Assembly (NCBI RefSeq): GCF_003713065.1
Contig: NZ_CP033433.1
Location: 4,737,501-4,801,500, forward strand
DNA: 64,000 bases
Source: Cohnella candidum
Lineage (GTDB): Bacteria > Bacillota > Bacilli > Paenibacillales > Paenibacillaceae
Reading direction: 5' to 3'
Shown here piece after piece: positions 1 through 8,650 of the stretch. Positions within the stretch are counted from its first letter, which is position 1; every line of letters begins with the position of its first letter. Position numbers and translations under genes: made by a program. A model generated the notes under the pieces. That model made no database searches and was not told where the DNA came from. It worked only from the letters and a program-made list of their open reading frames with translations.

Positions 1-1424
1 ATAACGGCTACGACATTTCCGATTACCGGTCCGTCATGCCGAAGGCCGGCACGATGGACACGTTCGAACGGCTGCTGAAGGAAGTCCATGCCCGAGGCAT
101 GAAGCTGATCATGGACTTGGTCGTGAACCATACTTCGGACAAGCACCCGTGGTTCATCGAATCCCGGTCGTCCAAGGACAACCCGAAGCGGGATTACTAC
201 ATTTGGCGGAAGGAAGCGAACAACTGGCGCTCCTACTTCACGCCTTCTACTTGGGAGTACGACGAGGCGACCGAAGAGTATTATTTCCACTCGTTCGCCG
301 TCGAGCAGCCCGATTTGAACTGGGCCAACCCGCAGGTGCGGGAAGAAATCTACGACATGATGCGCTTCTGGCTCGACAAAGGGATCGACGGCTTCCGCAT
401 GGACGTCATCAATCTGCTGGCCAAGCAGGAAGGTTTCCCGGACGCGGAAAATCCCGACGACATCTCCTATTTGGGCAACAACCCGGGCATTCACGAGTAC
501 CTGCATGAGATGCACGATCGCGTCCTGAAGCATTACGACGTCTTCACCGTGGGCGAGATCCCCTTCGTTACGCCGGAGGACGGCGTGCTGTACGTGGGAG
601 AGGACCGGGGCGAGCTGAACACGCTGTTCCATTTCGAAGTGCTGGATTACATGGCGCATTGGGACATGAAGAAGTTCAAGGAAATCCAAAAACGCTGGTA
701 CGACGGCATGTGGGGCAAAGGCTGGAACTCGCAGTTCATGAACAACCACGACCACACCCGCGTCGTCACCCGTTTCGGAAACGATCGCGAATACCGCGTG
801 GAATCGGCCAAATGCTTCGCGACGCTGACCCATACCCTTCCGGGAATGCCGTACGTGTATCAGGGTGAAGAGATCGGCATGACCGGCGTGCGGTACCCGT
901 CGATCGACGATTACAACGACATCGCTTTGAAGAACAAGTACAAGGAAGAAGTGGCCAAGGGTAGGGACCCGCAGGAAGTGTTCGACAGCCTGCTCCATCT
1001 GGCGCGGGACAACTCGAGAACTCCGATGCAATGGGATGAATCCGCAAACTCCGGGTTCAGCGAAGGCGATCCATGGCTCAAAGTGAACCCGAACTATAGT
1101 GAGATAAACGTCAAGCAGGCGCTGGCGGATCGGGATTCCGTTTTCTATTACTATCAAAACCTCATCCGGCTGCGGAAAGAGAACGAAGTGATGGTGTACG
1201 GAAGCTATGAGCCGATTCTCGAAGATCATCCTCAGTTGTACGCCTACTTCCGCGCGCTTGGAGACGAGAAGTGGTTCGTCCTGCTGAACATTTCCGAACA
1301 GGAAGTTCGAGCGGAGCTGCCGGAAGAGGTTGCGTCCCGGTTGGGCGAGACGATCGTCCGCAACTACCATAAGGCTGATACTCTTGTGCTGAAGCCGTAC
1401 GAAGCCCGAGTTTACAGGATTTGA
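1..1424 (+). CDS. GH13 alpha-glucosidase (oligo-1,6-glucosidase type), 5' partial
   Basis: The reading frame is already open at base 3, so the N-terminal part of the catalytic barrel lies left of the window; 473 codons remain, ending in TGA at 1422. All visible GH13 signatures are intact: region I (DLVVNHTS), region II (GFRMDVIN, nucleophile Asp at 402-404), region III (VGEIP, acid/base Glu at 555-557) and region IV (NNHDHTR, Asp at 750-752). Val right after the nucleophile is typical of enzymes that cut alpha-1,6 bonds in isomalto-oligosaccharides, whereas alpha-1,4 enzymes usually have Thr; trehalose-6-phosphate hydrolase is the main alternative. The C-terminal beta domain ends normally. 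Cytosolic sugar use is inferred from the family. A strong terminator follows at once. Confidence 0.9.
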   Translation, partial: NGYDISDYRSVMPKAGTMDTFERLLKEVHARGMKLIMDLVVNHTSDKHPWFIESRSSKDNPKRDYYIWRKEANNWRSYFTPSTWEYDEATEEYYFHSFAVEQPDLNWANPQVREEIYDMMRFWLDKGIDGFRMDVINLLAKQEGFPDAENPDDISYLGNNPGIHEYLHEMHDRVLKHYDVFTVGEIPFVTPEDGVLYVGEDRGELNTLFHFEVLDYMAHWDMKKFKEIQKRWYDGMWGKGWNSQFMNNHDHTRVVTRFGNDREYRVESAKCFATLTHTLPGMPYVYQGEEIGMTGVRYPSIDDYNDIALKNKYKEEVAKGRDPQEVFDSLLHLARDNSRTPMQWDESANSGFSEGDPWLKVNPNYSEINVKQALADRDSVFYYYQNLIRLRKENEVMVYGSYEPILEDHPQLYAYFRALGDEKWFVLLNISEQEVRAELPEEVASRLGETIVRNYHKADTLVLKPYEARVYRI

Positions 1425-1430
1425 TGAATG

Positions 1431-1474
1431 AGGCCGTCCTAAGCAAATTCGTTTGCTTACGGGCGGCCTTTTTT
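1431..1474 (+). terminator. Rho-independent terminator after the glucosidase
   Basis: A long hairpin (arms around GGCCGTCC..AAGCAAA and TTTGCTT..GGGCGGCC) ends in a run of T just after the GH13 stop codon. It closes the upstream transcript. Confidence 0.85.
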
Positions 1475-1543
1475 GCGTTGACGCATAAACCGATTCAGAA
1501 AAGCGAACGTTAAGTGGAAAATGTGGGAAAAGGAATTGCGCGT

Positions 1544-2020
1544 ATGTCCGTTGTTGTTTTCCTCCTGCTCGCGTGGTTTAGCGTGATGGTTTTGGTAACC
1601 TTGCCGTCTAAGCTGCCGCTGATTGTCAATGTGCTTTTGTTCATGGCCATCGACATCGTGCTCACGAACAAGTTGACCATCATTGGCTTTAATCTGCAAT
1701 GGTTTAAAATCCACACGGACAGCGTACTCCGGTTCCTTTCCTTGATTCTGCACAATGACGTAACCGTTACGTTCGCTCTCCTGGTTTTCGCCAACGTGTT
1801 TCTGTTGACTCCGCATGCCGGCGCGAGATGGGCCGTTTCACTCTATGCATTCCTTTTCCAGATTCTCAGCGGGCTCACGCTCCGATGGAATGGCGTACTC
1901 ACCGATGTGTCGTGGAACTTCATGAAAGAGTCGCTCATGATCGCGCTGATGATGGGGTACACCTTGCTCGTGGGAAGCATTCTGCAGCGGATGGCCGCGA
2001 GGGAGGGGTGGATCAGATAA
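1544..2020 (+). CDS. Small integral membrane protein, unknown function
   Basis: A 158-residue, very hydrophobic protein with about four membrane segments and no recognised catalytic motif. I start it at ATG 1544 because AAAAGGA (1528-1534) sits 9 bases upstream; a GTG at 1514 is in frame but has no ribosome-binding site. Its TAA shares one base with the ATG of the next gene, so the two are translationally coupled. It resembles the small multi-pass proteins (CBO0543-like) that occur in pairs in spore-forming Bacillales, but I cannot place it firmly. No function can be assigned. Confidence 0.7.
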   Translation: MSVVVFLLLAWFSVMVLVTLPSKLPLIVNVLLFMAIDIVLTNKLTIIGFNLQWFKIHTDSVLRFLSLILHNDVTVTFALLVFANVFLLTPHAGARWAVSLYAFLFQILSGLTLRWNGVLTDVSWNFMKESLMIALMMGYTLLVGSILQRMAAREGWIR

Positions 2021-2562
2021 TGGAAGATGTCGTTTATGGCCGGCACTTCGATGGGAACGAATGGTTCGTCATTGGGATTTTCCTATTATTCACAGCGGCG
2101 ATACGATTATTTCCGCGGCCGCTTTCTCCACTGCAGACCACATTCAACTTCCTTATTGGCATCGCGTTGGGGCTGATATTCGACCATACGCTTCACGTTC
2201 CTCCGCTGAACTACTACGACATCGGCGACCGTTCGAAATACGAATGGTTTGACATCGTCACTTATGCGATGTATGCGCCGTTCGGGTACTGGTTCATTTT
2301 CTGGAAGGAAAGACTGAGGGTCCGCGGAACGCTAACGATTCCATATATTCTCCTATGGTCCGGCTTGGCCGTGGGTTTCGAGTGGCTTGGTGTTCTGGTG
2401 GGTGAATTCCATTATAGGAACGGTTATCGGTTCCTGTACTCGTTCCCCATCTACCTGTTTCTGATCAGCTTGCATTTGGGACTCTATCGCCTCGTTTTCG
2501 CGAGGGACCGACGCCGGGTGCCGGCTCCATTCACGCATAAAAGACCGGTGCCGCGCCCCTGA
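2020..2562 (+). CDS. Multi-pass membrane protein, unknown function
   Basis: A 180-residue membrane protein with about five hydrophobic segments and a basic C-terminal tail. The ATG at 2020 overlaps the TAA of the preceding gene by one base and GGGAGGGG lies upstream, which fixes this start although the frame stays open further 5'. Aromatic and charged residues cluster between segments (for example NYYDIGDR and EWFDIV). The partner gene and the arrangement suggest a two-component membrane unit; the biochemical role is unknown. The 3' end of the gene forms the left arm of its own terminator. Confidence 0.7.
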   Translation: MEDVVYGRHFDGNEWFVIGIFLLFTAAIRLFPRPLSPLQTTFNFLIGIALGLIFDHTLHVPPLNYYDIGDRSKYEWFDIVTYAMYAPFGYWFIFWKERLRVRGTLTIPYILLWSGLAVGFEWLGVLVGEFHYRNGYRFLYSFPIYLFLISLHLGLYRLVFARDRRRVPAPFTHKRPVPRP

Positions 2563-2596
2563 AAAGGGGGTCGCCAAGCGCCGGCCTTTCTTTTTG
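2541..2596 (+). terminator. Terminator overlapping the 3' end of the membrane-protein gene
   Basis: AAGACCGGTGC (2541-2551) pairs with GCGCCGGCCTT (2578-2588) with one mismatch and one G-U pair, followed by a T-rich run. The left arm is inside the coding sequence. Confidence 0.6.
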
Positions 2597-2685
2597 CCGT
2601 TTTGTTCGACATGGATCAACATTTTCCAACATTTTGATTGACTTGTTGGAGAAATAAGGTTATTTTTAGGAGGCGAAATAGTTCG

Positions 2686-2754
2686 ATGTTCCCACACAAC
2701 CAGATTACACATCTAAGAAAATGGTCATCCATCGAATACGGAAGAGCCCGTTAA
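2686..2754 (+). CDS. Possible 22-residue leader peptide ahead of the chemoreceptor gene
   Basis: AGGAGG at 2669-2674 is followed, after a rather long 12-base gap, by ATG 2686 and a 22-codon frame ending in TAA at 2752. A short hairpin and then a T-tailed terminator (2787-2815) follow before the chemoreceptor. The peptide matches nothing I recognise and may be chance; the ribosome-binding site and terminator around it are the only support. Confidence 0.2.
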   Translation: MFPHNQITHLRKWSSIEYGRAR

Positions 2755-2786
2755 GCATTTGCAGGATGCTTCTGTCTCGTTTTGTG

Positions 2787-2815
2787 AAAAGCCCTTTTCG
2801 AAGGGCTTTTTTTGT
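2787..2815 (+). terminator. Terminator or attenuator in the chemoreceptor leader
   Basis: AAAGCCCTT..AAGGGCTTT hairpin followed by a T run, 41 bases before the chemoreceptor ATG. It either ends a short upstream transcript or attenuates the chemoreceptor message. Confidence 0.7.
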
Positions 2816-2855
2816 TTGCAAGGCCAAAGACGCATCGAGAGGGGAAAACACATCA

Positions 2856-4730
2856 ATGAAATTTGGCTACAAAATCGCGGCCATGACGATGGCCATCGTT
2901 CTCGTCACCGTACTTGGACTCTTGGGCTTCGCGTATCAGTCCCAGCGGACGATCCTTCAGAATCAGATGGAGACCCAGTCGGCGAGCGTGGCGGACCAAT
3001 TGGGATCCGACTTCGCTTCCAGCAACGCCACGCTTACAATTCTGAAGCAAAGCTTGAAGACCGATTACCTGAAACTCGCGAAAGCGGTCCGGGAAGATTT
3101 ACGTTACATAGACATTACCCAGCCGAACCTGCAAAGCTTGGCCGAACGGCTCGGAATCGCCGAAATCCACATCATGGACTAGAAGGGGATTCTCTCCGTC
3201 AGTAACGTTCCGTCCGTCATCGGATATGATTTTGCCTCTTCCGAGCAATCCAAACCTTTTATTACGGCCATCACCGATAAGACTTTCGAAATGGCTCAGG
3301 AGCCTACCGAGCGCGGATCGGACAAAAAGCTGTTCATGTATGTCGGCGTCGCCCGGTTGGATCAACCGGGAGCGGTTCAGATCGGAATCGAACCTCAGGA
3401 ATACCAGAAGGTCGTCGATGCGATCAATCTGCAGGACATGATTAAGAAGCATGCCTACGAGGAGACCGGCATCACCTTCATCGCGGATCCGCAAGGGAAC
3501 ATTCTGGCACACCCCGACGCAAGCCTGATCGGCAAATCCGTGTCCTCGCTCGGCATCGAGGCTTCCCAGTTCAGCAGCGAGCATGGCAGCTTTGAATATC
3601 GGGACAACGGCAACGTTCGATTCTTGGCTTATAAGAAAGCGCCGAACGGGAATTGGTTGGCGGCCAGCGTAGAGAAGCAGGATTATTTCCGCCAGTTGGA
3701 CAAGCTCCTGGTGCAGTTCCTGATCATCGGTGCATGCGTTCTCCTCCTCGCCGCCATATGCACGCTTTATTTCGCCAAACGCAACGTGGAGAAACCGATC
3801 AAAGAAATCCAGCGGGCGATGGACAGCATTGCCCATGGCGATCTCACCGTCGAACTGTCCACGAAACGCAAAGATGAGCTGGGAGTCATGTACACCCATT
3901 TGAACGAGATGAGCACCCGCTTAAGAGAGCTCATCGGTCAAATCATGCTGAACGCCGGGCAGGTCGCCGCCGCGTCACAGCAAATCTCCGCGAGTTCCGA
4001 GGAGATCGCGAGCAGCAGCACGGAGCAGGCGAACGCGACCGGGGTCATGGACAGGCTGTTCCAAGAGCTCTCTTCCGCGATGAACGTCGTGGCTTCCAAT
4101 GCGGAGCAGGCGGCAGAGTTGGCAGAGAAATCGGTCCGCGTGGCCGGCGACGGCGGCAAAATCGTGCACGCTTCGATTGAGAGCATGGATCAGGTGAACC
4201 GGCAGATGGCACTGCTGGCGCAAGACTCGGGTAAAATCGGCGAAATCATCGAGGTGATCGACGAAATCGCCGACCAGACCAATCTGCTGGCATTGAATGC
4301 CGCCATCGAAGCGGCGAGAGCCGGGGAGCAAGGCAGGGGTTTCGCGGTCGTCGCCGACGAGGTGCGGAAGTTGGCGGAGCGCAGCAGCGAAGCTACTCGG
4401 CAGATCACGTCCATCATTTCCGGCATGCAGAAGAATACGGAGACGAGTGTCGCGGCGGTCGGGGAGAGCGTGCTCCAATCCCGGAAAACGGAGCAGGCTT
4501 TCGAGGAGATCGTCCGCGGAATCAACGAATCCGCGCAGAAGGTGACCGAAATCGCGGCAGCCAGCGAACAGCAGGCGGCGCAGACCGCGGAAGTGATGCA
4601 ATCGATCGGAACGATGGCGACCGCGAGCGAGGAATCGGCGGCGGCCTCCGAGGAGACGGCGGCATCCTCGCAGTCGCTGGCACAGCTTGCAGATGAATTG
4701 AATACGGCCGTGTCCGCATTTAAAATATAG
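2856..4730 (+). pseudogene. Methyl-accepting chemotaxis protein interrupted by an in-frame TAG
   Basis: The full frame is 624 codons: an N-terminal membrane segment (about residues 7-27), a periplasmic dCache-like sensor, a second segment (about 285-307), a HAMP domain and a full MCP signalling domain with the conserved hairpin tip ([21 protein letters not shown] region). Codon 109 (3180-3182) is TAG, between IHIMD and KGILSVSN, exactly where homologous sensor domains usually carry an acidic or polar residue; one base change from GAG, AAG or CAG would explain it. Nothing else is shifted or lost. ATG 2856 follows GAGAGGGG. Either a recent nonsense mutation, a sequencing error, or readthrough. 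If inactive, the taxis signal it sensed would be lost; the ligand is unknown. Confidence 0.85.
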
Positions 4731-4759
4731 GAAACGCGATTGACCGGAGGGGAAGCCTC

Positions 4760-5719
4760 TTGAAAACGATCTTGTGTCTGCACAGCTTGCCGGAAGACCA
4801 ACGGGAACTCATCCGCCGCGAAGCCTCCGATTGCCGCATCATCTTCTCGCCGGATGAACCGGCGGAGGAGCGCGACTACCGGGAAGCGGAAATCGTGTTC
4901 GGCTGGGATCGTCGCGCGAAGGAATTCCTGCTTCAGGGAGACGCCAAGCTCCGTTGGATGCAAAGCGGTTCTTCCGGGATCGACAGCTATCCTCTGAAGC
5001 AATTGGAGGACCGCGGCGTCATCCTGACCGACGCCAGCGGCGTGCATGCCCGCTCGGTATCTGAAACCGTGCTCGCGATGATGCTTGGATTGTCGCGCGG
5101 TATCGCAGCCGCGATGGAGAACAAGCCCGACGGTCGATGGGAAAGTCCTGCGACGATGGCCGAGATGAACGGCAGCACGGCCGCCGTCGTCGGCGCCGGT
5201 CAGATCGGCCGTGAGACGGCGCGCCTGGCCAGGGCCTTCGACATGAAGGTCATCGGCATTCGCAGATCCGGCGGAGAATCCCCGGAATTCGATGAGACAC
5301 ACGATCTGTCCCGTCTAGAAGAAGCGCTGAGGCAAGCCGACTACGTCGTTAACATTCTGCCGCTGACAGACGAAACCCGGCATCTGTTCGATGCCGAACG
5401 GTTTGCGCAGATGAAGAAAGGCGCCTACTTCATCAACGTCGGTCGCGGGGCGAGCGTACGGACGGAGGATCTGGTCCGCGCGCTCGAGTCCGGCCATCTG
5501 GCTGGCGCCGGCCTCGACGTGTTCGAGCAGGAGCCGCTCCCGGCCGACCATCCGTTGTGGAGGTTGCCGAACGTCATCCTCACCCCGCACAACGCAGGGG
5601 GTATGACAGAACGGAACCGCGAACGGCTGACTCAGTTGTTCGTCTCCAACCTGAAGCTGTACTTGGCCGGCCAAGCCGACGCCCTTCGCAATCTCGTGGA
5701 TTACCGCCAGCAGTACTAA
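4760..5719 (+). CDS. D-2-hydroxyacid dehydrogenase (NAD-dependent)
   Basis: A 319-residue enzyme of the formate/glycerate dehydrogenase family, which oxidises or reduces D-2-hydroxy acids. The Rossmann signature GAGQIG lies near residue 151, the catalytic Arg in NVGRGASV, the Glu in the FEQEPLP segment and the His in TPHNAGG. The start is TTG 4760, placed by GGAGGGG at 4747-4753. The nearest relatives by eye are the phosphoglycerate-dehydrogenase-like enzymes of unknown substrate common in Paenibacillaceae. It sits alone after the chemoreceptor and ends in a terminator shared with the LysR gene opposite. Confidence 0.9.
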   Translation: MKTILCLHSLPEDQRELIRREASDCRIIFSPDEPAEERDYREAEIVFGWDRRAKEFLLQGDAKLRWMQSGSSGIDSYPLKQLEDRGVILTDASGVHARSVSETVLAMMLGLSRGIAAAMENKPDGRWESPATMAEMNGSTAAVVGAGQIGRETARLARAFDMKVIGIRRSGGESPEFDETHDLSRLEEALRQADYVVNILPLTDETRHLFDAERFAQMKKGAYFINVGRGASVRTEDLVRALESGHLAGAGLDVFEQEPLPADHPLWRLPNVILTPHNAGGMTERNRERLTQLFVSNLKLYLAGQADALRNLVDYRQQY

Positions 5720-5734
5720 GGTCAGAGCTAACCG

Positions 5735-5786
5735 CAAAAACACCGTACCTGCAGACCCGGTAAGTCTGCGAGCACGGTGTTTTCTT
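5735..5786. terminator. Bidirectional terminator between the dehydrogenase and LysR genes
   Basis: AAAACACCGT pairs with ACGGTGTTTT around an inner GCAGAC/GTCTGC stem; A and T runs on either side let it work for both convergent genes. Confidence 0.8.
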
Positions 5787-6650
5787 TTAGGCTTCGAGCA
5801 CCATTTCGATAAATCTTCGGTGTGCTTTGGACAGCCACTTGTTCTTATGATAGGAGATTTGCCCATAGAAGACCGGCTGCTCGCCGGCAGCGGGGATAAG
5901 CTTCATTCGGTTTTCCCGCAACAGGTTTTCCACGGCGGGATAAGGCATCAAGCTGATGCCGAGCCCGCTGACCACGCACTGCTTCATCGTTTCCATGCTG
6001 GTAAACTCCAGATGATTCGCGGTACTGATGCCCCGTTCCGCCATATTCCTCTCGAAAAACTTCCGAAGCGAGCAATCCTTTTCGCTGAAAATCAAGCATT
6101 GCCCTTCGGCTTCATCAATCGATCCAAGCACGTGGCCGCTTTCCCCGACGAACACCAGAGGGACTTCCGCGCACACCTCCGTGACGAGCTGAGGATCTTC
6201 GACTTTCGGTTCCATGGTGATGGCGATATCAAGCTCGCCGGAATGAATCTTTTCCCGCATGACGTGGCAATTCTCGTTGACCAGCGAAAACGTCACCCCA
6301 GGATAGTCTTTCCGGAAGCGGGACAGTACCGGGCCGAGCTTATGGACCGTCATCGTCTCCGCAGCACCGATGCGGAGTTCGCCTTTCAGGTCGGCGCCGT
6401 CGGAGGAGAGATGCTTGATTTTCGTATAGGCGGTCAGCAGCTCCGTCACGTGAGCGTAAAGCTCCCGTCCGATCGCGGTCAGCTGAATTTGTTTGCCCAG
6501 CCGATCGAAGAGGGGAGCGCCGATCTCGTCTTCCAACTGCTGGATATGAGAGGTGATGGACGCTTGAGAATATTGCAGCGCATGCGCGGCTTTCGTGAAA
6601 CCGTTCAGCTCGACGACGGCTTTGAACGATTGGAATTGGCGGACCTCGAT
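5787..6650 (-). CDS. LysR-family transcriptional regulator with an apparent ATC start codon
   Basis: A 287-residue regulator. The winged HTH is complete only if the frame is read upstream of the first ATG/GTG/TTG: it begins IEVRQFQSFKAVVE and runs into FTKAAHALQYSQASITSHI, the canonical LysR helix-turn-helix. The sole plausible initiator is ATC at 6650-6648, 8 bases after AGGAGG; an in-frame TGA lies seven codons upstream and no ATG, GTG or TTG occurs before residue 43. The C-terminal substrate-binding domain is full length. It diverges from the isochorismatase-LysE pair, which it probably controls in response to a small effector. Either a true rare start codon or an ATG changed to ATC, which would weaken expression. 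Confidence 0.88.
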   Translation of the reverse strand: MEVRQFQSFKAVVELNGFTKAAHALQYSQASITSHIQQLEDEIGAPLFDRLGKQIQLTAIGRELYAHVTELLTAYTKIKHLSSDGADLKGELRIGAAETMTVHKLGPVLSRFRKDYPGVTFSLVNENCHVMREKIHSGELDIAITMEPKVEDPQLVTEVCAEVPLVFVGESGHVLGSIDEAEGQCLIFSEKDCSLRKFFERNMAERGISTANHLEFTSMETMKQCVVSGLGISLMPYPAVENLLRENRMKLIPAAGEQPVFYGQISYHKNKWLSKAHRRFIEMVLEA

Positions 6651-6707
6651 GGGAGTTCCCTCCTCGAATCATTAGAAATTCCGAATAACCGAATCAGTTA
6701 TTTCAAT

Positions 6708-6736
6708 TTTACTAATGATTCATTCTAGCATATGAT
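6708..6736 (+). promoter_or_regulatory. Putative promoter of the isochorismatase-LysE operon
   Basis: TTTACT (6708-6713), a 17-base spacer and TATGAT (6731-6736) lie between the divergent LysR gene and the isochorismatase gene, where a LysR regulator normally acts. The surrounding AT-rich stretch (6671-6725) holds several ATTAG/CTAAT half-sites that could be its operator. Confidence 0.45.
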
Positions 6737-6772
6737 CCTCTCATAGAGCGACCCAAAGGAGGAACCATACCT

Positions 6773-7324
6773 ATGAAAATTTCGCAAAACACAGCCTTGA
6801 TCCTGATCGACGTGCAAAAATTTTTCGACGAACCGGAGCGGGGGGAACGGAACAACCCGGACGCGGAACTGAAGATGGCGGCGCTGCTGGGTGCTTGGAG
6901 ACAGACGGGCCGGCCGATCGTCCACATCCAGCATATCAGCAACCCTTCCTTGCCCCACAATACGGGACGGGAGATCAAGGATATCGTCGCGCCTCTTGCG
7001 GGCGAGCCGTTATTCGTCAAAAGCGTCAACAGCGCATTCATCGGCACGAACCTGGAAAGCCATCTTCGGGACGCCGGCATTGAAACGCTCGTCATCGTAG
7101 GTTTGACCACCGATCATTGCGTCTCGACGACGACCCGGATGGCCAAAAATCTCGGCTTCAATCCTTATCTGGTTTCCGATGCCACAGCCACCTTCGAACG
7201 GGAAAGCTTCGACGGCAAGCGATACGGGCCGGAGGAAATCCATAACCTGGCGCTCGTGAGCCTGCATGAGGAATTCGCGACGATCGTGAAGACGAGAAAG
7301 ATTTTGGACGCATTGGAAGGGTAA
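6773..7324 (+). CDS. Isochorismatase-family cysteine hydrolase
   Basis: A 183-residue member of the isochorismatase/nicotinamidase-like superfamily. The catalytic triad is visible as Asp13 (LIDVQ), Lys83 (FVKSVNSAF) and Cys116 (TTDHCVST), with the usual cis-peptide segment just before the Cys. GGAGGAA precedes ATG 6773. Such enzymes hydrolyse amides or vinyl ethers through a Cys nucleophile; the real substrate cannot be read from sequence. It lies divergently from LysR and 4 bases upstream of a LysE-type exporter, so the operon may detoxify and expel a small amide or amino-acid-like compound. That link is inferred. Confidence 0.9.
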   Translation: MKISQNTALILIDVQKFFDEPERGERNNPDAELKMAALLGAWRQTGRPIVHIQHISNPSLPHNTGREIKDIVAPLAGEPLFVKSVNSAFIGTNLESHLRDAGIETLVIVGLTTDHCVSTTTRMAKNLGFNPYLVSDATATFERESFDGKRYGPEEIHNLALVSLHEEFATIVKTRKILDALEG

Positions 7325-7328
7325 AAGA

Positions 7329-7949
7329 ATGCCGTTGCCTTTGTTCCTAAAATACTTCATTTTCGGCATCTCTTTGGCGGCTTCGATCGGGCCGGTGAAC
7401 ACGGCCATGATTCGCCAGGGGGTCGAGAAGGGGTTCGTAACGGCATGGCTGGTGGGAGTCGGCGGCATGGCCGCCGATTTCGCCATAATCGTCGCCATCG
7501 CGACGGGGTTAGGTGCCGTTCTGACGCATGGAGCCATCCCGCTGTTCGTCGGTTGCGCGGGCTCCCTGGTACTTCTATACACGGGCTTGCAAAATGTCAG
7601 GCATGGACGGAGCCGAATCGTCCGTCCAGCGGTGATGGACAGGCATCGAGTGCCCGCGGCGGTAGGTTCGTTCCTTAAAGGAATGCTGCTGGCCTCGTCG
7701 AATCCGATGAATTTCGTATTCTGGCTCGGCATCTATGGCTCGCTTCCGTCAACCCTAACGCCAGTATCCTCCATCGGCTCCATTTTCGCCGGCATCGCCT
7801 TCACGAACGCGCTTTTCGCCTTCGCCGCCGCCCTCGGGAAAACGTTCGCGAGGCCGGCCGTGCTCCGCCTGATCCCGCTCGCTTCGGGAATCGTGCTCAT
7901 CGGATACGGCGTTTGGACGGGATATACGGTGCTTCGGCCTTATATTTAA
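7329..7949 (+). CDS. LysE/RhtB-family amino-acid exporter
   Basis: A 206-residue inner-membrane protein with about six membrane segments and the family's N-terminal motif (SIGPVNTAMIRQG). LysE-type proteins export amino acids or related metabolites by proton exchange. The gene follows the isochorismatase by 4 bases and shares its promoter, so control by the divergent LysR protein is likely. It is convergent with the deoxyribosyltransferase gene, only 6 bases away. Confidence 0.88.
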   Translation: MPLPLFLKYFIFGISLAASIGPVNTAMIRQGVEKGFVTAWLVGVGGMAADFAIIVAIATGLGAVLTHGAIPLFVGCAGSLVLLYTGLQNVRHGRSRIVRPAVMDRHRVPAAVGSFLKGMLLASSNPMNFVFWLGIYGSLPSTLTPVSSIGSIFAGIAFTNALFAFAAALGKTFARPAVLRLIPLASGIVLIGYGVWTGYTVLRPYI

Positions 7950-7955
7950 GCAGGT

Positions 7956-8471
7956 TTACATTTTCATTTCATCCTCTAAAATGTCTTTCCGCGCTAGCTT
8001 GAGCGCATCCTCCAGCGTTCCCTCCGCGATCTTCGCGGGGACGGCGAGCATGAGATTCACGGGCAGTCCGAAATTCTCCACGCTCATGCCGTCCTCGTAA
8101 AGACCGGTCTCCGCGTCCATGCCGGGACTCAGCTTCTCCGCCATCGTCCGTCCGTCGTCCAGGAAACCGTACAGCTTTTTGCCGAGGCCGAAGCCGTATC
8201 CGCATTCGAAGACGGTACCCGGGTCGGGTTCTTGACCCCGGAACGGATTCAGGTTGGCAATGATGAGATCCGCCTTTTCGATCAGCCTCAGATTGCCCTC
8301 GAAAATCGCCTTCGCGGTGGAGAGCTTGTCCGGCTGCGGCCGGATGTCTTTATCGGTAGGGAAGATTCCCTCAAAGCCGTATTCCGCGCAGAGACTTTTC
8401 ATCCGCGCACCTACTTCCAACGCATCCGTCCGGAACACTTCGAATCCCGCCATATACACTTTCGGTTTCAT
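7956..8471 (-). CDS. Nucleoside 2-deoxyribosyltransferase
   Basis: A 171-residue enzyme that swaps the base of 2'-deoxyribonucleosides through a glycosyl-enzyme intermediate on a Glu. The family fold is shown by the N-terminal KVYMAG strand and the DPGTVFECGYGFGLGKK segment holding the likely nucleophile Glu89. The ATG at 8471 follows GAAGGAGAG. It is a single cistron, convergent with the LysE gene, and would serve deoxynucleoside salvage. Confidence 0.88.
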   Translation of the reverse strand: MKPKVYMAGFEVFRTDALEVGARMKSLCAEYGFEGIFPTDKDIRPQPDKLSTAKAIFEGNLRLIEKADLIIANLNPFRGQEPDPGTVFECGYGFGLGKKLYGFLDDGRTMAEKLSPGMDAETGLYEDGMSVENFGLPVNLMLAVPAKIAEGTLEDALKLARKDILEDEMKM

Positions 8472-8559
8472 GCGAACTCTCCTTCAACTCGTCGTATCTT
8501 CCCATCATAGCGGTGAAGGGAGCCTCCTTCAAACCGCGAGAAAAACTCTCCCTAAAATA

Positions 8560-8587
8560 TTGTACAAAATTTACAATTTCATAAATA
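8560..8587 (+). promoter_or_regulatory. Weak candidate promoter of the copper-amine-oxidase-N gene
   Basis: TTGTAC and TAAATA separated by 16 bases in a very AT-rich stretch (8555-8600) about 65 bases before the start codon. No better pair was found. Confidence 0.3.
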
Positions 8588-8650
8588 TTTATGCTATCTT
8601 ATGGAAGGTGTACCCAGCGCCGTCACTCTATGAAGATAGGAAGTGTCTCG

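Noticed and set aside
2700-2730. Sigma-D promoter for the chemoreceptor (TAAG, 15 bases, CGAATA)
   Set aside because: The -10 part departs too far from GCCGATAA to be called.
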